Part shown: one piece after another, positions 36,139 to 47,573 of the stretch
Layout: each line of letters starts with the position of its first letter
Position numbering within the stretch: position 1 is the first letter of the stretch
Assembly: GCF_019059575.1 (NCBI RefSeq)
Contig: NW_024881572.1
Location: forward strand, 744,001-808,000
Direction: 5' to 3'
DNA from: Amphibalanus amphitrite
Taxonomy: Eukaryota > Arthropoda > Thecostraca > Balanomorpha > Balanidae
DNA: 64,000 nucleotides
Program-made: the position numbers and the translations under genes
The notes under the pieces: model-generated
What the model was told of the DNA's origin: nothing
Seen by the model: only the letters and a program-made list of their open reading frames with translations
The model's database searches: none

Positions 36139-36290
36139 AGACACCTGCCTACGTCCCCGACCGCTCCGTGTATTTCTCCAGACAATTCACGCCGACACTG
36201 TACCGTCTGAACGGATTCTGGAGTCTGGATAGACTCCCGACTCGTGCGTCTTTCACCTGATGTTGTCCCATTCGCCCCTCCCCAGGGAAA

Positions 36291-36296
36291 AATAAA
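36291..36296 (+). terminator. DARS2 polyadenylation signal AATAAA
   Basis: AATAAA lies 153 bp after the stop codon; a second copy is at 36369-36374. Either would end DARS2 before the convergent SUGP1 coding end at 37083. Confidence 0.6.
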
Positions 36297-37082
36297 GGGG
36301 ATGCCTCCGACAGTATTCTCGAGAGTGCGAAAGAACCGTGTACCGGCGGAATGAACTCATCCGAGGCCAATAAACACACAGGCACTGGCAATGACGAGCT
36401 ACTAAATGTTCCATTCTTTTACACACAATTGGAAAACTTCTGCTCAGCTCCGATGCGGCGCCCGCCAGGCTCCAATCTCTGCTGACGCCGGGCTGTCCTG
36501 TCCTGCTGTCCTCAAAGCGCCCATCCTGCGCGACGCTCGGTAAGCCCAGGTGGCACGCTGTAGTTATAGACGACTGACGAGTGATCTGCACGGTGAAACA
36601 CCGGGAGAATTCCCTACACACCGGCCTGCACCACCCGTCCCTCCCCGCCGCCCAGCACCTCGCCGGGCACGGCCGCCGTCCCCTGATCGGACCCACAGCA
36701 CAGTCCGGGGCGGCCCTGCCATCACGGCATACTGCGCAGCTTTAACACTGTAGTCTGTGATCGTAGGTGCTTCTCAGCGCCTTGGCGCCTGGGCAAACAA
36801 CGAAATAAAGGCGTGTGCCACACCGCAGTCAGTGCACGGGCGAGGGTCTGTGTTGAAGGCTATGGCTCTCTGTCAGTCACTGTTGTCCGTATCGCCCCAC
36901 ATCAGCTGATCCGTGCGGCGGCTGCCGGCGCCCGCACCACCAGCTGGGGTGGGTTGGAGTGGAGTCTCAGTCGGCGACTCTGCAGCGCAGGATGACGACG
37001 ACCAGCGCCGGCGGCTCTGCTGGCAGGATATCCCTCTCCACTGGTAGTAGGTTAGCTGTCCCCTCTGTACGAACCCACCCGC

Positions 37083-40000
37083 TCAGTAGTAGGCCCGGCG
37101 CGGGTTGTTGAGCGGGTTGGGCCGGAACTTGTATGCGAGCATCATGCGTTTTCGGTAGGCGTCGAACTCTGTGTCCTCCTTGGTGACGTCCGCCTCTGTG
37201 CTGGTGCCCACGCCGGCCGTGTCCAGGGTGCGCCGCTGGCTGACCGGCGCCGTGATGCCGGCGCCGTCCGAGCCCAGGCCCTGGCCCTCCGACCAGCCCA
37301 TCTTCTTCAGCATCTGGAAGCCCATGTTGTCCTCCTTCAGCTTGAACTCGCGGTAGTCGGACATGTCGGGCTCGCGGTCCTCCTTGAGCGCGCGCCACTT
37401 CTCCATGAAGCGCTCGAGCTCGTCGGGCGGCAGGAAGTCTCCGATGTGGTGTTTGCCGGCGTTCATGGCGGTCAGCTCGTCGGCCTTCCGCTGGGTCTCC
37501 AGCATCTCGGCCTTCCGCCTGGCGGACGCACGGAGAGATGTTAACGAACACAGCGGACGCATCGGACACACGGCGACTGGGGTGACGGATAAACAGATAT
37601 GTACAACACCAGATGGCTTACACAATAACACTGGACGCTTTTAAGGAAAGGCACATTGGATAGCGAGAGACGCCCATACGGATATACTCTATGAGGGTCA
37701 CAGTGGGCTCAAAGCAGCTGTGAGGCACGGAACATATTACACTCTGCTCCGCGTGTTCCAGGTACCGTTTGTGCTCCCAGGTGCCTCCGTCCGTTTCCTC
37801 GTCCGAGTCGTACTCGTATTTGACCTTTCCGCGCTGCGCCAGCCGCTCGCTCTCGGCCTTCTTACGTTTGATGTCCTCCAGAAGGACGTTCATCTGCGGA
37901 CCGACGGCGGGCTCGGTCAGTGCCCGACCCGTGTGTAAGATGAGGGTGTCTTTGTGTGTCAACTCAGGACCGGTCAGTGCCGGCTCCGTGTGTGAACTAA
38001 ATGTGGGTGGGACGGAGCAGAGGTCGAACTGACGCTCGCTGTCTCACTCGGACAGGATACGAATACGAGCCGAGCGAAACTGAGCACCACCGACAGCACA
38101 CTATCGACATTTGGCTCCTTTGCAGTGTTCTAATGAAATCGTACATCGGGGGACGAGTGAATTGTCCGGGTTTAACCATCACAGAAATGTTGTTGAAATG
38201 TTGTTGTTGAATGTTGAAATGTTGAAAAGCAAATGTTGAAAGATTACCGTCTAATCATAGGTATGATAATGGTTATAGTTATCACTTGAACATTTCTTTG
38301 CAGCTTTTACCAAAAATTCAACATGCAATAAAACCACAGAAGTGCGTGTCACCTACTGCCGCCCCCGAGACTGGCCCGGTGAGCGGCCGTCGATGATTAT
38401 TGTTACCTTCATCTGATCGTCACACTGTTTCCACTGGTCCTCGGACATCAGATCCACGTTACCGAACACGCGCTTGGCGTAGGCAATCAGCTCCGGAGAC
38501 TTCCCGGCCACACCGGCAGGGAACGCTGCAAACAACAGCATAGGTTAGACTGTACACAGGAGACCAGACTCGCCCCAGTAAGACCGACAGTGAACGCTGC
38601 GAACAGCACAGTTCAGTCTATCAGTAAAAGGCCTGGCAAAGAGCTGAAACTAAATCTCAGCACAGCTGCAAGTTACCACTTAGACCAGGCAGCCTCGCCA
38701 CATGACAGGCATTCCAAAATGATAAGTGAAACAGGGGATTTTTTTCAGACACAAGACAAACAAAACAGCAAAAAGACGCCTGCAAGCCGCAGTTAGTTTT
38801 AACGGCGGAATTAGTGACCGGCCTCGTGGGCATGGCGGTACGTACCGACTGAGGGCGTGGGCGTGGCCACGCCGACGGGCGGCACGTCTGCCCGCTCCTC
38901 CTCGGAGCCCCAGCGGCTGCGCCTCTTACGCGGGGGCTCGCCGGAGCCGTCTGGTGACACGGGGCGGCCGGCCGCGGCGTCACGGGCGAACGCGACCATC
39001 GAGCGCGCACAGACCATGTCAGCGCCCAGCCGCGACGGTATTACAATCACACGGAGAACGTCGGAACTACAGCACATACTCTCATGAACACTTATGCTTA
39101 ACTTATCTACCCTGGCATTTCGTTTTCGGAACCGGGGTATACCTTCATATATGTATATGTATAGCCGATTCGCCGCAGATCACTTAAGTTTCCAGTACAC
39201 TAGTTTCCAGCAATACAGAACTGACCTATCCATACTTTTATGTGAAATTTACCGCATATAATTGTTAAACACCAAAATTGACTAAAGCGGAATAGGCCAC
39301 GCCATGGCCTTACACCTTAAAAGGTCTTACACCTTCGAAATTACCCTTGTCGGCCACACCGCGCTGAGGCAGACGGGCGCCGAGGTTCTGAAAGCTGACA
39401 CGTCATTTACCGGACCAAGCGAGATGTACCCCAAGCACGTGAAAAGAAATTAATATTCGTCGTTGAAATAGGCATATCACGGAAGTTGAATATGACGGGA
39501 AAAACCATATGAGATAATCATATCGCAAAATCACGATACACAACCGTTGGGCCCTATTCCAGCGAGAATACACAGCTTATCACCATGTAAGTCACTGGTG
39601 CACCAACACCTTCAACTCTGCTCGATATGATACTAACAAACTGAACAATACCAAAGTCATATTACATCAGCAGCATCGACGTCAGCAAGTCATAGTAAAC
39701 AAGTAACAACCGTACCTAGGACCCCGATCACCCCCGCCCAGCTCGGGCCGTTGGCCGCTGCCTTTACTGCTCACCTGCTGGGCTCCTCTCCCGCCGCGAG
39801 TGCAGCGCTCCGCCCGGCGCTGCCGTCCATCCACCGGCCGCCGCCTGCTCCGTCCCCTGCCGTCCAGAGCCGCCAACTGCAGACGAGACTAGCGAGTCTG
39901 TGAGTTACGGTGCACGTGCCGCCGCGCCGGGCCGCGCTGCCGCTGCCGCCGCCGCCCACCGCCAATACGTACTGGGTGTGTGCTGAGCCGCTCCGGCCGG

Positions 40001-40970
40001 CCGGTCCGCTGGAGCCGGGGGCACCGCCGCCGCGTCTGTAACAGCGCACACCCACCGGCTGTCAGTATCAGTCACAGGGGGGCAGCGGCACAGGAGGGGT
40101 GGCCGGACCGAGTCTGAACAGCGCACATCCACCGGCTGTCAGTGCGATCACAGGGGGCAGCGGTAAGGTGGGGGTGGGGGGTACAACACAGACACAGATC
40201 TGTAATCGCGCGGCGCGCACATCCCACACCATATCGAGTCACTTATTCCGCCGGACATGTCCCTACTCCCTATCAACGCATAAGTGTCGCTGTACAAGTG
40301 TACACTGTACAGGTTGTAGATAGTTTAAAATGCGCGACCGCTCCTGCGCTACGTACGGGCTTTTTGCATTCGCTGGAACATCTCCATGAAGCTGCCGTCG
40401 TTTTGGAAGACGTTGGATGGCCCGTCGGGCTTCTGGACTGGTGGTGCAGGCTCAGCGGGAGGGGCCTTCTTCTGAGTCGCCAAGAAACTGCGGTACAGCG
40501 GCAGCGGCAGTAGTTAGAAGCCATGAAAGTCAGCGTTCTCAAAAATGATAACAGGTAGTGAAAGAACAGTGAACATCAAAACATCACTGCACACTATCCT
40601 GAATAGGTTTTTTTTTTGACAACTTGAAGAGAGACTGCGCTGAGGCGACCGAATTATCGCTGGTGAGCTCTCTCGCGGCTCCTACAGAGGCCTCTCGGTC
40701 CGGCGGGGAACAGTCCGGGTGGAGGCCGGCGGCTCACCTCTGTTTGTGCGCCTCAAACAGTCTGCGGGCGCTGCTGCCGGCGCTCAGACTGCCGGACGGG
40801 CCGGGGGCGGCCTCCGATTCGGCCGGCCGCCCCCGGTCGCCGCCGCCGCCGCCGCGCGGACCGGCCGCCGCCCGCCGGCGCTGCTCGATCTCCTGCCGGC
40901 GCCGCTCGATCAGCTCCTGCTGCCGAGACATCTCGGCCAGCTTGTTGGACGGGTTCGGCCGCGACGCCAT
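37083..40970 (-). CDS. SUGP1: SUGP1-like G-patch splicing factor, apparently without SURP domains
   Basis: Minus-strand exons, 5' to 3': 40970-40738, 40487-40357, a possible 43-nt exon about 39384-39342, 39066-38846, 38525-38407, 37893-37766, 37518-37083. They join in phase to about 436 aa; human SUGP1 is about 645. Matches to the family: N terminus with [54 protein letters not shown]...GTWEH; and a C terminus with [20 protein letters not shown], a G-patch ([17 protein letters not shown]), [20 protein letters not shown] and final YY. SUGP1 recruits a DEAH helicase through its G-patch during branch-site recognition; this is family knowledge. No SURP repeat, which in human sits between the DGSF segment and the SRWG segment, was found in 38.85-40.36 kb. 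The small exon and the 39066 boundary are the weakest parts. The gene is convergent to DARS2. Confidence 0.85.
38160..38245. repeat. GTTGAAAT microsatellite in a SUGP1 intron
   Basis: Degenerate GTTGTTGAAATGTTG words within an intron. No further signal. Confidence 0.6.
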
Positions 40971-42927
40971 GATTAGACTCTCTGTGGGGAAAAACCATGG
41001 CCACGGGTGTCGGCAATGTGGTGCCATTTGGTGCAGGAGCAGTAAACTAGGTATGACATAACCTCCTGACTGAAATTGATATTGCCTCAAACATCCATTT
41101 GATTTAGCACTGTCACAGACCAATCAAGAAAAGCAGGCTCAGATGCTGGGGAGGGGGGGATACCACATAATACTGCTAAAAAATAATACTGCTAAAAAAA
41201 GGTTTCCATACTGCTAATACTGCTAATACTGCTAAAAACCAGGTTTCCATTCCATTTGCAATGCTGTTGCTAACTCAAACTTATCACAAAATCAATGTGT
41301 CAAATGATATAGGATGGAGAATGAGAACCAAAAAGAAGTTTGAAGCTGCAACACACTAAACCCGTGCTCAGAGTCTTTCGCACGGTGAAGATTAGATTCT
41401 AAATCGTCCCGCCAACTCTGTTCAAGGTCATTGGGGGCTTGGCTGCGGTTATGCCGGTTATGGAATGGGATTGGCCGGAAGACATAGAATCTTTGTCTTC
41501 CAAGAGCCTCGAAACACATTTTAATACTACATTCCTTGTTATATGGCCATGACTACTTTTACGCAAAGCTCTGCACAATATATAGGTTGAGGTCAAGGTA
41601 CGCCACCCCACCACAATATCTTGTTGGACGCTTGAGCCAAGCTGCTGCGCGCCCTAACTCATCAACAACAACCACAATATCCATACTCCATAGCATATAT
41701 CTTAGAGCCCTAGAACTACTCCATGAATATATCCAACACTTCAACTTACTTTGTCACTCAGATGATCTATGACCGTTTCCAAACCGTTTCTTATAGGTAT
41801 CTTCGGTATTTTGCTATGACCGGGCGTGCTCAGAAGACTCAGGAGAAATGTATGTAAAAGGTGAAGGAGTACTGTTCAATGCTGTAACCGTATCACTTAG
41901 GTAATAGGGAACTGCCTAGCAACCTGCAAGCAACCACTGGTTAAACTACCGGTTGCATAGCAACGATGGTCCGTTTCCTGATGCTCTCATGCTGATATTT
42001 GCTTCATGAACAGGCGCGAAAATATTTCTATCTTTATCGTAATTTTAAAACAATGCTAAAAACTACGTCATAAAAAAGATAGAGGCTGTCGTTTCATGGT
42101 CTTTTCCATTTCGATTATGACATTTTGAAAGTCCATAAAATCAATTTCTATGTCTGTATATCTATGATTTCTATGCTTCATGACATAAATACATTTACAG
42201 TGCATATTTACGTCTGGACAACGAGTTGCGTTGGAAAGGCCGGAAATAGTGGCGATTTCAGGACCGCAAGAATGGACCGTCATTGGAATGATTCTTTTTT
42301 AAACCGTGCACTGTTTTCGGCCGGAATTTAATAGTTACTACAAAATATTTTGTTATTACGTTTCCACTAAGAATGAATGCCATCAGGGCTAAATTTTTAC
42401 TACTTTTGCATTTTGTCAAGAAGCATATAGTGCTGTTATATTGCAGTTTTAGCGCGTTTGTTACAAAATATGAAGCAAATAAGCGTCAGTGTAATTCATC
42501 AGTGCCAGAAGTTAACTTGAGGGAAGCTATGCTAATTGCTGTTGTCCACCCACTAGAAGTTATTTAATATTTTGCTTTGTGTATTCCAAAAGGAGAGGGA
42601 ACTATTTTATTTGTGCCTTTATGTCAGAATTGAAGGTGGATCATTAAATTTTCAAGGCAGTTTACGAACAAGAATTTGGTCTTTCTCGTATATAAGCAGT
42701 GGAGTGGCTAAGAAGAAAAGGTTGATCAATCCTGAAGTTCAGTCATCGTACCTCAACTTGGCAGCAAGATCCCCAAGGACAGAGGATATATTCTATACCT
42801 GTCCTGTAAATCAAAGCATTGTGTGCCTGCAAAGGATTAAGTTCTTTGTTGTGTGTTCGGAGTGAGGCTATATGGCTGTTTTTGTTGTATGTTTATGTGG
42901 AGATTGAATATAACTGTGACCCTGTGC
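40971..42927. other. Intergenic, 5' side of SUGP1
   Basis: A (ACTGCTAAT)n patch lies at 41170-41240. The remainder is AT-rich with no recognised gene. The SUGP1 promoter should lie just above 40970, where GC content drops. No core motif is clear. Confidence 0.4.
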
Positions 42928-43361
42928 CAGTGCTGGAAATGAGGCCGCTTTCTGGTCCCGGCGTTTTATTCTCCTCGCGGGTTAATCCCGTCCAGCGTTT
43001 AGCCTTTCGGGACCCACTCAGGGTCGCGGTTGTTTTCGCCGCTCGCCCTAGTCGAGATGCAAAGTTAATAGTCACACGAAGCTTATTTAGGGCCAGCCAA
43101 ACCAGTCTAGTCTGGAGTTACTGTTAAATGTATGCATATAGATGAAAGTAAAAGGTTTTGTAAAATCGATTAATTTCGAAGTCGTATATTCAGAGGCCCC
43201 AAATAAACTTCGTGCGATTATCAACTTTGCATCTCGAATGGGCCGAGCGGCGAAAACAACCGCGGCTCTGAGAGGGTCCCGAAAGGCTAAGCGCTAGACG
43301 GGGCTAACTCACCCGGAGAATAAAACGCCGGGACCAGAAAGCGGCCTCATTTCCAGCACTG
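42928..43361. mobile_element. hAT MITE with long terminal inverted repeats
   Basis: The ends CAGTGCTGGAAATGAGGCCG and its inverse extend as inverted arms of about 165-180 bp (42928-43095 and 43195-43361; landmarks TTTCTGGTCCCGGCGTTTTA, ATGCAAAGTT). The 8-bp target duplication CCCTGTGC is exact (42920-42927 and 43362-43369). It is non-coding and can fold completely. Confidence 0.92.
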
Positions 43362-43702
43362 CCCTGTGCTTGTTTGTATACTTACTATGGTCAAACAGGG
43401 AACAGCACATTCACATAACATACTCACCTAGCACCCAACTCATAGCTGTACCCTGCAGGATCTGTACTTGTTCATGTCTCAAGCATTAACAAAGCACTAA
43501 AGTAGCTTAGTAATCATTTCCCACATTTTCCGAGCATCTAACATGACATACAGTAGTGAGCAGTGCAGAGCCTAGCTTCAGAGAAGAAACACTTTAAATG
43601 CACAGACTCACACCAGCCACCCAATGAGCCAGTTCCTCAGTTGACTGTTTCCCTGCAGGATGCAGCTTGGCAAGGTGAGCTAACTATTGGAAAGTTGAAG
43701 GT

Positions 43703-45871
43703 TATAGTCTGTTTTTCGTATCTTCTACCTTCACTCAAAGACGGTAAACTCTCTAATCACGTGCTCCAGCGAACATCTAATTAAATCAACACCGGTGCAA
43801 AGTCAATTTTTATCTCGAACGCAAGATCGAACGTGTGTCCCCTTGGCCTATCCCGTTAAAGGGACAGTATCATCGAAAAAAATATCCATGTATGGAGCTG
43901 ATTTTTTTTTTACTAGCATTTCTTATTTTTCTGAATCAGAAAAACATAGTTTGAGGACCGAACTCGGTGAAAAATATTGCAACCACATTTCATTTTCATG
44001 ATTCATTTTCATGAGCGAACCACCACTATACAAGCATGGCCGCCAGTTTGGAAGCATGCAAAATTACTACAGAACTGGCGCAGATAATACATTATTGACG
44101 CTACGCTTACGCGGTCGTTCTTCTGATTGAGTTGTCCTTAGGGAGAGGTAGCCTTAGGTATTGCCTATAAAAATGTAACGTGACAATTGGAGGGAGTGAC
44201 AATTGGACGTGACAATTGACAATGGGAGAAAATATCACGTGACAATCACGTGATAAACGTCATACATTGGAGGGAGATTGTGATTCAAGCTGGAGGAATT
44301 CCTTTGTTGAGCCGCTAGAATCCGAAGGAAACAGCGGAAATTGCCTACGACTATTTAATGAATTTAACGGTGATGAATAAGTGCGAAAAACGTTTTGGCC
44401 TTATAAAATTTGATGAAATGACCAGGGTAAAAGTTTTATTACTGGCGGTCAATTCAAAACGGCGCAAACATTTAAACAGTGAAGATAGTGAAGCACGATT
44501 CAAAGTGTGGTACACCTTTCGTACTTTGAGCGGCGATAGCGGGAAAACGGTGTGGAGCTTCGAGGATCGGTCTTCAGTTCCCGGACCAGAAAGGTGGGGC
44601 CTATGCAATGTCAAATTTCATCAAAATGGTGATACTGTCCCTTTAATCAAAATGCGATGTTCTTTGTCAAGTGAAATGCATTTGCATAAAAGCGTGACAT
44701 CATATTTTAATTCTGGCAAAATTATCCCTTTCTAATTTCATTATGTTTTCAAACAACAGAAGGGCAATGGCCTTGGTCTCAGACGAGACAAAATGATCGT
44801 AACGTTTTCTTTCAACGTTTCAAAGCAAAAGAAATGTGGGTTAGGTGACTGAAGTAAGGCGGTGAAGAAGGAGCACAACCAACGAATATCGCCAGAATAA
44901 AGAACTTACCTCCTTGGATACCAGAAAGAAAAGTGTTGAAGGCGCGGAGAAACACCGTCGGTGGTGGCACAGCTCAACTCCGTCATGCTTTCAGCGCAAT
45001 ATAATACGAAAAATGCATACGTGGGTGTTATTGTTGTTATTACCTGCATTTGTGTATCATAATATAAGCCCTAAGGCGTTGGTGATTGCCAGCGCTCACT
45101 CAAAAGGTCATGTCAGATGATAAAGATCACCAGCAGCTTTCGACAATACCTAATAGCTGCTAGAACTAAAGATGTTTCGACGGCGCTGTAGTTCAATCGG
45201 TTGACAAGGTTTGGTCAGATTTGTCCAAACATGTTGAGCTCGGGAGTTTTTTTAAATTAATGACCTTCAGCGGCCTTCACTATTGACCTCAGCAAAATGC
45301 GGTATATACCTACTATATACTATACTGCTGAAAGTAATTGTTGAGAGCTATCGATTCTTGCCCGTGTCTTCGCACCTTGCTTACTTTTCGGGATGATCGC
45401 GTGAGGCAGATAGGAAAATAATAAGATGAAGCAAATCTGCCTGGGGACCCCTCAAGCGGGCGTGGGCTAAGATAATTTTGTTATTCGTCGGTGTAAAAGT
45501 TATCGCAACGTAAATAAAGCAAAACATAAATTAAGCATTTGAAAAAATATAGGTAACACATTTAGTTTCTTTTACCTAATGACAAGGAAGTGCTAGCTTT
45601 AAACTATTCTTTAAATGTTCTCAGCAAAACGTCCTTGTGTATAGGTCGGTAGTCAGTACCAATAAACCGTGGTAACGATAATACAAGCGATACTCTTTTT
45701 CTTTCTTTTCCGATTTGAACTGCGCACTGAAGGCGAACTCCAACACGAGCAACAAACTCCTGCAATGAGTGGTGGGCCATGCGGCCAATATTTGAAAACT
45801 ATACCCTAAAAACGTGCTGGAGGAACAAAACATCTTTGAGTGAAGGTAGAAGATACGAAAAACAGACTATA
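43703..45871. mobile_element. 2.2-kb element with 39-bp perfect TIR, TA target
   Basis: TATAGTCTGTTTTTCGTATC...TTCACTCAAAGA at 43703-43741 is repeated exactly in inverse at 45833-45871. If TA is the duplicated target (43703-43704 and 45870-45871), the terminus is TAGTCTG. No transposase is recognised in the 1.4 kb left after removing the nested 43860-44642 element. It was probably mobilised in trans. Superfamily unresolved. Confidence 0.75.
43860..44642. mobile_element. 783-bp TTAA-duplicating element, nested
   Basis: Terminal AGGGACAGTATCA is inverted at both ends, with TTAA at 43856-43859 and 44643-44646. It shares the TTAA and AGGGAC design with 17772-20547. Open frames through it (for example 44358-44735) cross the right boundary and are not genes. 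Confidence 0.8.
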
Positions 45872-47573
45872 GCAGGTAAGATTGAGTTAGGGTGAGTAGG
45901 TAGTAGCCTACCTATAACTGGGTGCTACTGCTATGCAGGTCTTGGGTAGGCTGCAAATATGTGTGCTGATTGAGGTTAGGTCAGCTGTCAGGTTATTCAG
46001 GTATGCTCATTGCTCAGGTCACATTTTTATGGACACTTGGCAAATTAAAAAACTAACATAACCTAATCTAAGCTAACCCGACTAAACCTACACAACTGCT
46101 GACTATAGGAACTAAGCACCTACCTACTTGTGCCTACATCTCATACCATGTCAAAGTAGAGTTCCTTGGTGGAAGATTACCCGCAGTACTTTTTATCCCA
46201 GTCCTGTGAAGAAAACTAATACTTCTAAGCTCTGAGTCACTGCTGGCCATCCACAGGAAGAAACGCTGAGACTGGGAGCTTTGCCATTGTATATTGGACC
46301 AACAATCACTATCACGAATGACTATTATATTATATTATTATAATATATGATCACATCGTTGCATGGATTGTCACATTGCCAATTTTATAACAATCCTTTT
46401 TTCAAGAAATACAGTAATGATTAACATCAAAATCAACATAAAGTGGATTAGCGATCCAAGGTTTCTCCTCCAGTAGCAATGGAATGATCGCATGTTTCAT
46501 TTGCCACTTGCCAGACACTGAGTACCTGATGCACATTACAGTCCGCATAGCATCTACATAAGCATAGTAAAGCTGCCAAAGTCCATTCATTCTAGATTTT
46601 CAACTTGATAGCACTAATTTATCTTGCTGTTGTAAGTTATCATTCAATATTCATACCAATACATCAATATGCGCAGTGCGCTCATCAGTCAACATTTTCT
46701 GGCATGATCCTGCTCAGCGCGCTCTTTAGTATTGCTCCAAGATCTGCAATATTATAGCTTGTTTTCGGCCAATAAGCTCTTTAAATTTTACTTTTTCTTG
46801 CTGATGTATGAGCCCGTTTAACTTGCGTTTATCAACCAAAATTTCATAACTTCAAATTCAACTTGATGATATTGCTCAGGAGTCAGGACCTCTGTCAGCC
46901 TCCTGGATACTTCGGATTGTATTCAGTCACATGCTTCTTACCTATGATATAAGTCAACCTTAAGGGATTCAAAACATCCAACAAAACGACGTACAAGAGT
47001 ACGGAAACCACCAGATAAACTTAAAAAGCGCCTTGGAACAGAGCCAAGTCAAGGTAGCCAAGTGTGCTCCATTTGTTTGTTTACAATGATTGTAGTGCTG
47101 ATGTATTTTTAGGACTCTGAAGGTCGGCTTATAGAAAATGAAACGTTTTTACAGAAGTTGTAAGGCAATTAATATTTATCTGAAAGAACTAAAATATTCA
47201 AAAGCCAAACACTATGAAATACATGAATCGGAACGAAAAAGTAACCCAAAAATCCAGCCTAATCACTGGCTCCTAAAACTGCAACAAAGTCAGCACTTTT
47301 CCCCGCAACTCGTTGTCCAGACGTAAATATGCATTTACAGTTATTTTGTTCAGTGTCAGTTTTAGACTAAAATCAAAAAATTATCAAAACTTTTTTGGAT
47401 AAGACCTATGACGTCATTTCAAAACTAATTAGAATTTCCGTTGAGCACAAGTTGAGGATGCAAGACTTGTGAAAACGCGCCAAGATGGAAAAATTGGAAA
47501 GCGTGGATGGGTTACAAAACGGTGAAAATAATATCAATATCGTGGGAGCGGTCTCTGAGTATGTAGTGCTTTA
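45872..47573. other. Intergenic, nothing recognised
   Basis: AT-rich sequence with an AT microsatellite at 46320-46350 and scattered TAGGTAGG words. No conserved gene or RNA. Confidence 0.4.

Noticed and set aside
43645..43675. Micro-exon between CTGCAG and GTGAGC, considered as a TP53BP1 5' exon
   Set aside because: Only 16 nt, its phase does not match the exon at 53512, and a LINE cluster lies between.
44358..44735. 125-codon frame
   Set aside because: It crosses the right boundary and TTAA duplication of the element ending at 44642, so it is not one gene.
46040..46100. Telomere-like CCTAA words
   Set aside because: Only scattered, degenerate CCTAA/TTAGG words, with no tandem TTAGG array.
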